NCBI RefSeq assembly: GCF_000968135.1
Contig: NZ_FO538765.1
Coordinates: forward strand, 3,360,001 to 3,424,000
Reading direction: 5' to 3'
DNA length: 64,000 nt
Source of the DNA: Magnetospira sp. QH-2
Lineage (GTDB): Bacteria; Pseudomonadota; Alphaproteobacteria; Rhodospirillales; Magnetospiraceae
The position numbers and the translations under genes are program-made. A model generated the notes under the pieces. That model was not told the DNA's origin, made no database searches, and saw nothing but the letters and a program-made list of their open reading frames with translations. Within the stretch, counting starts at the first letter, position 1. Every line of letters starts with the position of its first letter. Below are positions 51,511 through 61,769 of the stretch, piece by piece.

Positions 51511-52101
51511 ATGCGTTTTTCCGTGCTCTTACTGGCCGTCGCGGTCACCCTTTTCCTGACGGGAACGGTGCGGGCGGAAGGCTTGATCAACAGCCAATCC
51601 TATCGGCAGATTCCCTATGCCACCCCCATCGAGGTGCGCATGGCCGACGATTCGGGCGACAATCCGATGCTACGCGAGGAATTCATCCACCATCTTCAAT
51701 CCACGGGCCATCGGGTGGCCAACGGCGCACCGATGGTATTGACCTTTGGACGCCATGGGGCGCTGGGTACCTGGGGTTCGAATAAACGGTACTTGGTGGA
51801 AATGCATGCGCGCGGTGGCGAGGAAGGCGGCGAGGATGCCGCTGTCCGCCTCAACCTGTTCAATAGTGCCAAGGGCGGGCTGTTCAACGAAGGCAAAGGG
51901 GATTCTTCCGGCTCCCCGACCCGCTACCGCCTGGACGCGGTCCTTGAAGACCGCAACACCGGTAAACGGCTCTGGCACGGCTGGGCCACAGCCAGTCTCA
52001 AACGGGCCGACCAAACGGCGCTAACCCTTTCCATGGTGCCGCCGCTGGTTTCCGCCTTGGGGCAAACCGTCCGCAAGCAGGCCTTCGAGACTCCGCAGTA
52101 A
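51511..52101 (+). CDS. Exported hypothetical protein
   Basis: 196 residues with a clear signal peptide (RFSVLLLAVAVTLFLTGTVRA). The mature part has no motif I recognise; it contains the segments EFIHHLQSTGHRVANGAP and LDAVLEDRNTGKRLWHGWA, the latter resembling small lipoproteins of DUF4136 type (a solvent-exposed beta sheet). ATG 51511 has an AGGA site; the open frame 20 codons upstream lacks one. The next gene begins on its last base, so it is co-translated with a nuclease-like protein. Confidence 0.7.
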   Translation: MRFSVLLLAVAVTLFLTGTVRAEGLINSQSYRQIPYATPIEVRMADDSGDNPMLREEFIHHLQSTGHRVANGAPMVLTFGRHGALGTWGSNKRYLVEMHARGGEEGGEDAAVRLNLFNSAKGGLFNEGKGDSSGSPTRYRLDAVLEDRNTGKRLWHGWATASLKRADQTALTLSMVPPLVSALGQTVRKQAFETPQ

Positions 52102-52568
52102 TGCCATTTCGTCTCGTTATTTTGCTGGCGGTTTTGCTATTGGCGACAACGACGTCGGCACAGGCCAATGACATTTCCGGGCGGGCCGAGGTGATCTCCA
52201 GCAATATGTTACGCATCGGTCAGGCAAAAATCGTCCTATGGGGCATAAAGGCCCCGGAAAAAGGACAGGTTTGCACGCCCTTTGCCGGGGGTCGAAAGAT
52301 CCCCTGCGGCAACATGGCTTTTCAGGCTCTGAAGGCATTGGTTCCCGATGCGCCCATCACCTGCACCCCGAAAAGCAAGACAAAGACCAAGAAACGCCTC
52401 GTGGCCCATTGCCGCTATCAACAAAAAGACATCAACAAAATGATGGTCGAGGGTGGCTTTGCCCGGGCTATTCCCGGCGAGAGCATGAGCTATGTCCGAC
52501 TGGAACGCATGGCGGCAGAGAAGCGGGCCGGACTGTGGCGTCTGTTGATCGCCGCCCCCGGAAAATGA
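52101..52568 (+). CDS. Thermonuclease-like (SNase-fold) exported protein
   Basis: 155 residues with a signal peptide (FRLVILLAVLLLATTTSAQA). The SNase/OB-fold pattern is visible: GRAEVISSNMLRIGQAKIVLWGIKAPEKGQVC, then GNMAFQALKALV, a strand pair with HCRYQQKDINKMMVEGGFARA, and LERMAAEKRAGLWR. The classic catalytic Asp/Arg/Glu set is only partly matched, because the usual RLxGIDAPE is VLWGIKAPE, so activity is uncertain. Five Cys could form disulfides. It begins at the stop of the previous gene. Confidence 0.8.
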   Translation: MPFRLVILLAVLLLATTTSAQANDISGRAEVISSNMLRIGQAKIVLWGIKAPEKGQVCTPFAGGRKIPCGNMAFQALKALVPDAPITCTPKSKTKTKKRLVAHCRYQQKDINKMMVEGGFARAIPGESMSYVRLERMAAEKRAGLWRLLIAAPGK

Positions 52569-52641
52569 CGATTTCCTTTGCCCGACGGCCCAATTCTCGG
52601 TACTAACGGCAGGTTTTTTCTTCGATTTGGCGAACCATTCC

Positions 52642-53817
52642 ATGAACCAGAGCGTCAACAAGGCCCTGCTGCCCGCCGGTCTGCGGGACATCCTGCCGCC
52701 CAACGCGGCCCACGAAGCACGCGTGGTGGAGACCCTGGTCTCGACCCTGGAAAGTCATGGCTATGACCGGGTCAAGCCACCGCTGATCGAGTTCGAAGAC
52801 AATTTGCTGGACGGCAGCGGCGCGGCCCTGGCCGAACGCAGCTTTCGGCTCATGGATCCGGCCTCCCATCGTATGCTGGCCGTGCGCCCGGACATGACCC
52901 TGCAAATCGCTCGCATTGCCGCCTCGCGCCTGGGCAAGGAACCGCGCCCACTGCGTCTGGCCTATGCCGGGGAGATTCTCCGTATCCACGGCTCGCAACT
53001 GCGCCCCGAACGGCAGTTCGGCCAAGTGGGAGCGGAATTGATCGGTGCCGATGGTCCGCAAGCCGACGCGGAAATGATTTTGATGGCCGTCGAAGCCCTA
53101 CAGTCCGTGGGGGTCACGGATCTATCGGTGGATCTGGGTCTGCCGACTCTGGTGCCGCTGCTGGGTCGCCATTTCGGACTCGATGAACAAACCACCGATG
53201 CCCTACGCTTCGCCCTAGACCGTAAGGATGCCGGAGAGGTCGCGGATTTGGTGCCGTCTTTGGGCCAAACCCTGGAGCCGGTGCTGCAAGGCCTGCTGAC
53301 CGCCGCCGGACCGGCCCACCGTGCGCTGGAAATCCTCAACGCCCTGGACCTGCCCGATGAGGCCGCCGAGGCGCGCGCGGCCCTATCCCAGGTCGTGGAA
53401 CGCCTGCAAGCCGGGGCACCGGATCTGACGGTAACCATCGACCCGGTGGAAAACCGGGGATTTGAATACCATACGGGCGTCACCTTTGCCTTTTTCGCCC
53501 GCCAGGGGCGCGGCGAGTTGGGGCGCGGTGGCCGCTATATTGCCGCCGGAGCACCGGATGGAAATGGAGAACCGGCCACGGGCTTGACCCTGTTCATGAA
53601 CGCGGTGCTGCGGGTGCTGCCGGACCCGGAGATGGACCGACGGATCTATGTGCCCTTGGGCACCGATGCCGCCACGGGACACGACCTAAGGGCAACCGGC
53701 TGGATCACCATCGACGGCCTGGAAGATACGGGGGATGTCCACGGCGAGGCTCGGCGACTGCGTTGTAGCCACGCCTGGACCAACGGGCGGGCAACCGCCC
53801 TGGACAACAATGAATGA
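52642..53817 (+). CDS. hisZ: ATP phosphoribosyltransferase regulatory subunit HisZ
   Basis: 391 residues resembling histidyl-tRNA synthetase without the anticodon domain. Motif 1 region is GLRDILPPNAAHE; motif 2 is VRPDMTLQIARIAASRL through LRLAYAGEILR; motif 3 region is GRGELGRGGRYIAAG. HisZ pairs with short HisG to start histidine synthesis and confers feedback control. The expected HisRS signature is degenerate (VENRGFEYHTGVTFAFFA), arguing against a real synthetase. It lies just upstream of purA, the common Rhodospirillales arrangement. A TTG five codons earlier is also open. Confidence 0.9.
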   Translation: MNQSVNKALLPAGLRDILPPNAAHEARVVETLVSTLESHGYDRVKPPLIEFEDNLLDGSGAALAERSFRLMDPASHRMLAVRPDMTLQIARIAASRLGKEPRPLRLAYAGEILRIHGSQLRPERQFGQVGAELIGADGPQADAEMILMAVEALQSVGVTDLSVDLGLPTLVPLLGRHFGLDEQTTDALRFALDRKDAGEVADLVPSLGQTLEPVLQGLLTAAGPAHRALEILNALDLPDEAAEARAALSQVVERLQAGAPDLTVTIDPVENRGFEYHTGVTFAFFARQGRGELGRGGRYIAAGAPDGNGEPATGLTLFMNAVLRVLPDPEMDRRIYVPLGTDAATGHDLRATGWITIDGLEDTGDVHGEARRLRCSHAWTNGRATALDNNE

Positions 53818-53830
53818 ATGATTTGAGTAG

Positions 53831-55135
<1,305 letters not shown>

Positions 55136-55217
55136 TCCGAGGGCGCATATCCCGCCGATTGCATCCGGGCGCGCTGCCGGATAGGATCGGTAAGCATTTT
55201 GCGCCTTCCGGAGAACT

Positions 55218-57278
55218 GTGAACCGCATGGCCGCCGAAGACCTTGAATCTGAAGACGATGGCGTCATTGACGTGGAGGCTCAGCCCTCCGGCGGCGGCGG
55301 CGGCGGCGGCGCGCCTAGTCTCCTCAAGGGGCAGTATCTCGTTCACCACAACAATCCGGCGCCGGAGTACAACTGTCCGACGGCCAAGGCCTACAATGTG
55401 GAAGACCGGCGTGAGCCGGACCGGACCCTCTTTGCCCTAATCTCTCCCCCCAACCTGCCAGACCGGGTGGCCCGGGCCGAGAGTCTGCGCGTTTCCGGAT
55501 TGACTGGCGTTCTCAAGCCCGTGGATTGGGGCGTCATTCATTGGCCCCCCATCGGCGAAGACACCATGGCCATCGTCTATGCCGTACCCACGGGGGGGCG
55601 GGTTATTCCCCTGGGCGAAACCGTCGACCCCATTCAGGAAGTCCAGACACTTCAAGACCTGGTGATCGCCCCGCTGCTCAATACCATCCGCGAGCTGAAT
55701 GCCATGGGATTCACCCACCGGACCATCCGCCCGGACAATATGTACTGGTCCGACCCAACCAAAAAAGTCATTTTGCTGGGAGACTGCCTGACCACCCCTC
55801 CCGGGCATGATCAGCCGGTTTTGTTCGAGACCATCGAACGGAGCATGTGCCAACCGGAGGGCAGGGGTATCGGCGATATCCGCGATGACCTTTATGCCCT
55901 CGGCGTATCCTTGGTCATGATGCTTCTGGGGTACGATCCCACGGTCCGCTATTCGGATAATGAACTGATCGAGCGCAAGATCTGTGACGGCACCTATGCC
56001 ACGCTGTGCGGGAATGAGCGGGTCCCCATGGGTCTGGTGGAAGTGCTGCGGGGACTCCTCAGCGACGATCCCACCGAGGCATGGGGTCTCGACGAGTTGC
56101 AAGCCTGGATCGACGGCCGCCGCCAAAGTCCCATTCAGCGTAAGGCAGCCAAAAAAGCCGACCGGGGATTCGTGTTCGAAAACCATGAGTACGACAATCT
56201 GCGCACCCTGGCCCATGCCTTTGCCCGGAATCAGGAAGCCGCCCTGAAAGCCCTGAAGGAAGGCCATGTTATCCGGTGGATCAAACGCAGCTTGGAAGAC
56301 TCCGAAATGGCCGGCTACCTGGAACGCTCCATGGAGGACCTGGAGGCGACCAAGGGTAATCGACAGCGCGCCGAGGATGCCTTGATGGCCAATATCTGCA
56401 TCGCCCTGGATCCGGAAGGGCCGATCCGCTATCGGGGATTGTCGTTCGTGCCCGAAGGCATTGGTCCGGTCTATGCGAAAGAAATGATCGATGGCGATAT
56501 CAACAAGGTCATTCAGGTTATCGCCCGTGGTATTCATCGCAATTGGTTCCATGCTCAACCGGGGTCTTCAGCCTTCGAAACCCGCATGAAAGCCATGGAA
56601 AAATGGCTGGCCTCCACCGATGCCGGGATGGGGTCGGAACGGTGCCTCTACGAATTCAATTTCACCTTGCCTTGCCAGAGTCCCTTGTTGAAAGGCAAGC
56701 ATGTCACGGACCTGCCCATGCTCATGCGGGCCCTGGACGATGTGGCGAAGGAAAAGAACCCGGGCGGGACCCCCGCCGATCGCCATATCATCGCCTTCAT
56801 CGCCACTCACTTGGGCGAAAAGGCCGAGGCCCATTTGGACGTGATGAATGATGAAACGGCAGACCGCAACGTGCTCGGCACCCTGTCCCTGTTTGCCCAG
56901 GTACAATGGCGGACCGGCATCGAAACCCTGTACGGACTGACCCGCTGGATGGGAACGACCGTTGGTCCGGCCCTGGAAGCCTATCACAGCCGTAAGGTCC
57001 GCAAGGATATTGAGCGGGACCTGCCGAAATTGGTTCGCAAGGGCAGCCTCACCGAACTCTATAACCGGATCGAGGACCCCGAGGCCTTGTTGCAAGACGG
57101 CAAAGCCTTCGAAGAAGCGCAGAAGAAATTCATGGTTGCCGAGGAAGAAGTCAATCGATTGGAGAGCAAATCCGTGGACCGCAAGGCCATGGAGGAGGCC
57201 GCCCAAAGAGTAGCCGCGGTGACCGCTGTTGTGGCGACGATCTTCATTTCAGTTATGATCTTCATATCCAACTTGTAA
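55218..57278 (+). CDS. Tail-anchored protein kinase-like protein (pseudokinase)
   Basis: 686 residues. Residues about 40-310 align with a Ser/Thr kinase fold: catalytic loop HRTIRPDN at 167-174, GDC at 188-190 in place of xDFG, and DDLYALGVSLVMMLLG as the F helix. The catalytic Asp of HRD is Thr169 and no clear VAIK Lys is seen, while Asn174 and Asp189 remain. Catalysis is therefore doubtful. A long helical region (310-660) and one membrane helix at the very C-terminus (AVVATIFISVMIFIS) follow. A poly-Gly run lies at 25-31. GTG 55218 has a GGAG site; ATG 55227 is an alternative. A membrane-protein gene follows after 18 bp. Confidence 0.8.
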   Translation: MNRMAAEDLESEDDGVIDVEAQPSGGGGGGGAPSLLKGQYLVHHNNPAPEYNCPTAKAYNVEDRREPDRTLFALISPPNLPDRVARAESLRVSGLTGVLKPVDWGVIHWPPIGEDTMAIVYAVPTGGRVIPLGETVDPIQEVQTLQDLVIAPLLNTIRELNAMGFTHRTIRPDNMYWSDPTKKVILLGDCLTTPPGHDQPVLFETIERSMCQPEGRGIGDIRDDLYALGVSLVMMLLGYDPTVRYSDNELIERKICDGTYATLCGNERVPMGLVEVLRGLLSDDPTEAWGLDELQAWIDGRRQSPIQRKAAKKADRGFVFENHEYDNLRTLAHAFARNQEAALKALKEGHVIRWIKRSLEDSEMAGYLERSMEDLEATKGNRQRAEDALMANICIALDPEGPIRYRGLSFVPEGIGPVYAKEMIDGDINKVIQVIARGIHRNWFHAQPGSSAFETRMKAMEKWLASTDAGMGSERCLYEFNFTLPCQSPLLKGKHVTDLPMLMRALDDVAKEKNPGGTPADRHIIAFIATHLGEKAEAHLDVMNDETADRNVLGTLSLFAQVQWRTGIETLYGLTRWMGTTVGPALEAYHSRKVRKDIERDLPKLVRKGSLTELYNRIEDPEALLQDGKAFEEAQKKFMVAEEEVNRLESKSVDRKAMEEAAQRVAAVTAVVATIFISVMIFISNL

Positions 57279-57296
57279 CGGAGTCACAGCCCCGTC

Positions 57297-57812
57297 ATGG
57301 CCAAGACCGCCGCCCCCAGGAAAAAAGGACCCAACCTCATCGTCATGGCCGGGCTGGCCGTGGTGCTGTTGGCCGTGGCATTGCCGCAGGTGTTGATCTT
57401 GTTCTTCGGCATGCTGCCCACCTGGGTGGCCATATTTTTGATTGATCGTTCCAAGGAGAAGTACGCCTCGTTCTGCGTCGGCGGACTGAACTTCTGCGGC
57501 ACGCTACCCTATGTTTTGGATTCGTGGTTTGGAACCAACACGCCGGTAGCGGCTTTCAAAATTCTGACCAATGCTTTTTCCCTGCTGGTTATGTACGGTT
57601 CGGCCGCTCTCGGCTGGGTGATTTTCATGGTGGTTCCGCCGGTGGTCGCGGTGTTTCTTCAAGTACTCAACGAGCGCCGCGTTCAACAGCTCAGATCCGA
57701 ACAGAAAAAGCTGGTCGATGACTGGGGCGAAGAGGTCACGGATACCGCTGATGCCCAAAAAGCGTCTTCAGACGGCGAAACGCCGTCGGCACCCGAGGCA
57801 CCGGCGGCGTAA
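57297..57812 (+). CDS. Membrane protein of unknown function, partner of the pseudokinase
   Basis: 171 residues with probable membrane helices at about 14-34 and 36-50, a hydrophobic stretch around 60-75, and a long hydrophobic segment 88-122. A short coiled coil (LNERRVQQLRSEQKKLVDDW) and an acidic Ala/Pro-rich tail follow. No family recognised. Its position 18 bp behind the tail-anchored pseudokinase gene implies a shared operon and possibly a complex at the inner membrane. Confidence 0.7.
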   Translation: MAKTAAPRKKGPNLIVMAGLAVVLLAVALPQVLILFFGMLPTWVAIFLIDRSKEKYASFCVGGLNFCGTLPYVLDSWFGTNTPVAAFKILTNAFSLLVMYGSAALGWVIFMVVPPVVAVFLQVLNERRVQQLRSEQKKLVDDWGEEVTDTADAQKASSDGETPSAPEAPAA

Positions 57813-57835
57813 TCACATTAAAGTATCCTTCTTGA

Positions 57836-59134
57836 TCAATCGTGCACGGTCGGTTCCGTGTACTTGTCTTTCAGCTTGGTCACGCCCAGGGCTTTCAAGG
57901 TGTACTTTTCATAGATGGGCTCGGAGGTGCCCTTCTTGATTTTGCGAATGAAGTACTTCTCAAAGGCGACTTTGGCCAGATGCACCCATTTGCCGCCGGC
58001 GAACCAATTGACGTTGCGCGGCGGGATCTGCGGCAAGGCCACGAAGGCGGCGCCCCGATCACCGAAATCGGCGAGACAGATGGCATTCCAGGTGGCCTCC
58101 TGATCGGGTGATTTGCCATCAATCATATTGCGCACGTTATGGGCGGTGGCCGTCACCATGGACTCGATCATGTACCCAGTCTTGGGCGCGCCGACCGGCA
58201 AGGCACAGGCTTCCACCGGCGGAATGGCCACCACGACGCCAACCGCATAGATATTCTTGAACTTTTCGTTTTGCTGGAACTTGTTGACGGTCACGAAACC
58301 GCGCGGATTGACGAGGCCCTCGATGCCTTGAACCGCCTCGATGCCTTTGAAGGCGGGCAGCATCATGGAGTATTTGAAGTCGACCTCATGCTTCTGCTTT
58401 TCGCTTCCGTCGGGGTTCATCTCGGCCACATGCATCTTGCCGTCTTCGACTTTTTCGACCTTGGCATTGCAGATCCATTTGACGTGGGCGCCGCGGAACT
58501 CGGATTCCAGCAACCCCTTTGAGTCGCCGACACCGCCCAGGCCCAGATGGCCCACGTAGGGTTCCGCCGTGACAAATGTCATCGGTACCTTGTCGCGGAT
58601 CTTGCGGCGACGCAGGTCCGTATCCATGATCATGGCCATCTCATAGGCTGGTCCGTAGCAAGAAGCACCTTGCACCGCACCGACCACGATGGGACCGGGA
58701 TTCTTGCAGAATTCTTCCCACTTCTCATAAGCCTTCACCGCATGGTCCACATGACAGACCGACTGGGTGAAGCCATTGGGGCCCAGACCTTCCACTTCCT
58801 CGAAGGCCAAATGCGGGCCCGACGCGACCACCAGGTAGTCGTAGTCCATGGACTGACCATCGGCCAGTTCAACCTTGCTATCATCGGGATGAACTTTTTT
58901 GACCGGGACCGGGACAAAGTCGATACCTTTTTTATTCAGGTATTTCTCGACCGGGACCACCACATCCTTGCGCTTGCGCCAGCCCACCAAGACCCAGGGG
59001 TTGGAGGGCGTAAACTGGAAATCGGGGCCATTGCCGATGACCGTGATCTTGTCTTCCTTGCGCAGGGCGTCGCGCATTTCATAAGCCATCGGCATGCCGC
59101 CGACGCCCGCCCCGATAATCACCACATGTGCCAT
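57836..59134 (-). CDS. sqr: Sulfide:quinone oxidoreductase, type I
   Basis: 432 residues. FAD-binding GAGVGGMPMAYEM starts the protein and KFKNIYAVGV is the second FAD contact. The three cysteines essential in the Rhodobacter capsulatus enzyme fall at exactly the same numbers here: Cys127 (SVCHVDHA), Cys159 (GASCYGPAYE) and Cys353 (AICLADFGD). It oxidises sulfide to polysulfide/S0 at the membrane surface and reduces quinone; the last 40 residues would be the amphipathic membrane anchor. An ATG five codons upstream exists, but 59134 has a GGGAGAG site. Sulfur-globule-like genes lie 4 kb away on the same strand. Confidence 0.93.
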   Translation of the reverse strand: MAHVVIIGAGVGGMPMAYEMRDALRKEDKITVIGNGPDFQFTPSNPWVLVGWRKRKDVVVPVEKYLNKKGIDFVPVPVKKVHPDDSKVELADGQSMDYDYLVVASGPHLAFEEVEGLGPNGFTQSVCHVDHAVKAYEKWEEFCKNPGPIVVGAVQGASCYGPAYEMAMIMDTDLRRRKIRDKVPMTFVTAEPYVGHLGLGGVGDSKGLLESEFRGAHVKWICNAKVEKVEDGKMHVAEMNPDGSEKQKHEVDFKYSMMLPAFKGIEAVQGIEGLVNPRGFVTVNKFQQNEKFKNIYAVGVVVAIPPVEACALPVGAPKTGYMIESMVTATAHNVRNMIDGKSPDQEATWNAICLADFGDRGAAFVALPQIPPRNVNWFAGGKWVHLAKVAFEKYFIRKIKKGTSEPIYEKYTLKALGVTKLKDKYTEPTVHD

Positions 59135-59208
59135 TTTTCTCTCTCCCAAGTGTGAAATAGGCCAGTGGCATATTTTTTACCGCTTCACCGCCCTTTGTTT
59201 GTGGATGG

Positions 59209-60747
59209 TTACTTCTCCACCATGACTGGCGGCACCTCTTCCGGGGCCGGGACCGTTGGCGGTGCCATTTCCTGTACGGCTGCCAGCTTTGGCGGTTCCG
59301 GTTGATTGAGGCGCCCCGACGGATCGGCATAACAGTCGTTCAGACGCTGTACATGCTGGGCCGCGGTTTCGCGCAGAGCCTGGAACTTGCGCAGGGCTCG
59401 CTTACCCCATCCCGCCGGATCCTTGGCAAAAATACTGCGATAGAATTTGGTGTTTCGAAGAAAAGCCTGCTTGAGGTTCAATTCCACCTGACCGACCACT
59501 TCAGGCAGTTTGGCGGCAACCCTTCGGGCCATCACCCCGCGCAGCCAGAAATGGAAGCCCAGGCCCATGGCAACCACCGCGCCGACCCCGACACCGATAT
59601 CCAGACTATGGGCTCCCAGCCAGGCCAACAGGCCGTCCTCGGGGCCGGGCAGCCAATCCATGCCGATGACCAAGGCAAGGGCCCCAATGATCAATAAGGC
59701 ATAGGCCACCAGATCACCAATCACCACACCCCGGCGCCATTTATCCACCGCCGCGCGCAGTTTCGGAACAATCTCCGTTTCCACCTCATTGACGACGGTT
59801 TCCAAGACCCCGACGATGCGGTAGCTGCGTTGAATTTCCACCTCGCCCATCCGACCAAGGATGGCCCGCATGTCTTCGTCGCGCTTGCTTTCGAAACGCT
59901 GTCGAAGCGCGGCATCCTCGATGGGAACGGCGGCTTCCGGATTGTAGATGCAATAGAACCGCCCGGTGGTCAGCCCGGCCTGCGCGATGGCTCGTTGCCA
60001 GGCGCCCACGACGGCTTCGGGGTTGTCCTCCTTGGCCGTCGTATCGATCTGATTGAGGATATAGAGGAACTTGCTGGCATCGGTGCGCTGCCGGGTGGTG
60101 GTCACCAGATGCTTGAGGGTATCTTGCATGGCGCCCGGCTCTGGATGACGGGCATCGAAAAACACCAGGACCAGATCCGACAAATCAATAATATGGTCGG
60201 TGATGCGCAAGGTTGAACGGCGCTGATCATCGGCATCGAAGCCAGGGGAATCGATGACGATCTTGCCGCGCAGGTTCTCCTCCGAGGTGGTCTTGAGCTG
60301 TAGATAGCTCTCGATATGCTTGCCTTCGCCCTCGTGGACTTTTTCGATTTCCCGGCTCATGCGGAAGAACGGAAAACGCGGGTCGGCATCCAGGGCCGTT
60401 CCCGGCAGGGTCAAATTCTGACCCTGGGTCGGGGTGCGATAGCAAACCACGGTGAATTTGTCGTCCACGGCCTGATTGCCGGTTTCTTGAAGCTTGTCGC
60501 CAATATAGGCATTGATAAAGGTGGACTTGCCGGAAGAGAACGTGCCCAGCACCGCCACCACCGGCCACCACGAAATGCGGGTGGCCAGGGATGAATCCCG
60601 GTCCAAAAGCCCCATCCGGTGCAGCATCTTGTCGAGCCGGTAGAACGTCGGCAGAAACTCGACCAAAATCGGGTTCTCGCCTTGCAGATGTTCTTCCAGG
60701 CTGCGGAGCCGCTTGGACAGAAATTTCGGGCTATGGGTCTGTAGCAT
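59209..60747 (-). CDS. Dynamin-family GTPase
   Basis: 512 residues. P-loop GTFSSGKST at 68-76, switch region around 105-112 (VVCYRTPT), DSPGFDAD as the DxxG element, and NQID as the base-recognition motif (N/TKxD type). Two hydrophobic segments at about 353-372 and 385-410 (LLIIGALALVIGMDWL, GVGVGAVVAMGLGFHFWL) indicate membrane insertion, as in bacterial dynamin-like proteins. A Pro/Glu-rich C-terminal tail follows. Such proteins remodel or protect membranes. It lies 42 bp downstream of the TPR gene on the same strand. Confidence 0.85.
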   Translation of the reverse strand: MLQTHSPKFLSKRLRSLEEHLQGENPILVEFLPTFYRLDKMLHRMGLLDRDSSLATRISWWPVVAVLGTFSSGKSTFINAYIGDKLQETGNQAVDDKFTVVCYRTPTQGQNLTLPGTALDADPRFPFFRMSREIEKVHEGEGKHIESYLQLKTTSEENLRGKIVIDSPGFDADDQRRSTLRITDHIIDLSDLVLVFFDARHPEPGAMQDTLKHLVTTTRQRTDASKFLYILNQIDTTAKEDNPEAVVGAWQRAIAQAGLTTGRFYCIYNPEAAVPIEDAALRQRFESKRDEDMRAILGRMGEVEIQRSYRIVGVLETVVNEVETEIVPKLRAAVDKWRRGVVIGDLVAYALLIIGALALVIGMDWLPGPEDGLLAWLGAHSLDIGVGVGAVVAMGLGFHFWLRGVMARRVAAKLPEVVGQVELNLKQAFLRNTKFYRSIFAKDPAGWGKRALRKFQALRETAAQHVQRLNDCYADPSGRLNQPEPPKLAAVQEMAPPTVPAPEEVPPVMVEK

Positions 60748-60789
60748 GCTTACTCTCTTTCTCTTCCGGCACCGTGATGGTGAGCGGGA

Positions 60790-61719
60790 TCAACGACCGT
60801 GGTTCTGTAGTTCCTTACGCAGCTTGGCGGCCATGTCCGGTGCCAAGCGTTGCAGAGCCCCAATCAACGACGAGGCGAGCCCCAGCTGGTTGCTTTTCAG
60901 CGCCCGCATACCGGTTTCCAAGTAGGCCTCCGCTGCTTTGTCGTGTTGCTGTTGGTAGTAGTAGAGGTTGCCCAATTCACCCATCACGTCCGGGAGGTCG
61001 GGATTGGCCTCGGCCAGGCTTTTATACTGGGCTTCAGCCTTTTCGTAATCCCCTTCATAGAAAGCGAGACGGGCGGCAATCCATCCGTCGCGCACTTCAG
61101 GCGCCAAATCGGCTTCCGAAATGGGTCCCCGGCGATGATGCTCGGGCAGCTTGCGCGGTTCCGGACGCTTCGGCGGCTCCATACGGGCAGGGGCGGCCTG
61201 GTTGGCGGGAGCTGCTTGCGGCGCCGGAGCGGCGCCGGGATGGCGGGCCATGGACATTTCCCGCATGGTCATCTGGGCGGGCGCGGGAGCCGCGTTTGGC
61301 GCGGGCGCGTCCTGGGCGGCAGGCTTCGGCGTCGGCGCGGGTTGTGGTTTGGCTTCGGGGGCGGCCTCGACCGGCGCGGCGGGTGTCTCGGCGGCCGCTG
61401 CGGCGGGTGCATCCGCCTTGGGCTCTGAAACAGGCTCAGGCGTTGGTGCCGGTTGCGGTTTGGCTTCGGCGACGGCTGGCGCCGGGTCCTCGGCTTTGTT
61501 GTTGCCCTCGGCCTTGTCGTCGCCCTCGGCTTTCGCCTCCTCGGCTTCATCCTTGTCGTCTTCTTCGCTCAGCCCGACCTCGCGACTCAGGTCCTCGGCG
61601 GTCTCCTCGATATCGTGCCAGGCCCCGTTCAACATGGGCATCACTTCATCTCGCTTGAAGTATCCGTAAATCCCCAAGCCGACCAGTGCGTAAAGCACCA
61701 ACAAACGCATCAAAGCCAT
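60790..61719 (-). CDS. TPR-repeat membrane-anchored protein
   Basis: 309 residues: one N-terminal membrane helix (LMRLLVLYALVGLGIYGYF), a highly charged segment (35-70), a long Ala/Pro-rich linker (70-195), and tetratricopeptide repeats from about 215 (AARLAFYEGDYEKAEAQYKSLAEANPDLPDVMGELGNLYYYQQQHDKAAEAYLETG). The linker resembles a cell-wall-spanning spacer. TPRs suggest protein-protein contact; the partner is unknown. It lies between the ParA-like and dynamin-like genes, all leftward, hinting at a membrane-organising module. Confidence 0.75.
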   Translation of the reverse strand: MALMRLLVLYALVGLGIYGYFKRDEVMPMLNGAWHDIEETAEDLSREVGLSEEDDKDEAEEAKAEGDDKAEGNNKAEDPAPAVAEAKPQPAPTPEPVSEPKADAPAAAAAETPAAPVEAAPEAKPQPAPTPKPAAQDAPAPNAAPAPAQMTMREMSMARHPGAAPAPQAAPANQAAPARMEPPKRPEPRKLPEHHRRGPISEADLAPEVRDGWIAARLAFYEGDYEKAEAQYKSLAEANPDLPDVMGELGNLYYYQQQHDKAAEAYLETGMRALKSNQLGLASSLIGALQRLAPDMAAKLRKELQNHGR

Positions 61720-61769
61720 GACTTCTATTCCCCTCTTGAATCTCTTGACGACAGGCTTCCCCCGGTAAC

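Noticed and set aside
52642-53817. Histidyl-tRNA synthetase
   Set aside because: Synthetase-like motifs are degenerate, the anticodon-binding domain is missing and purA follows directly, all pointing to HisZ.
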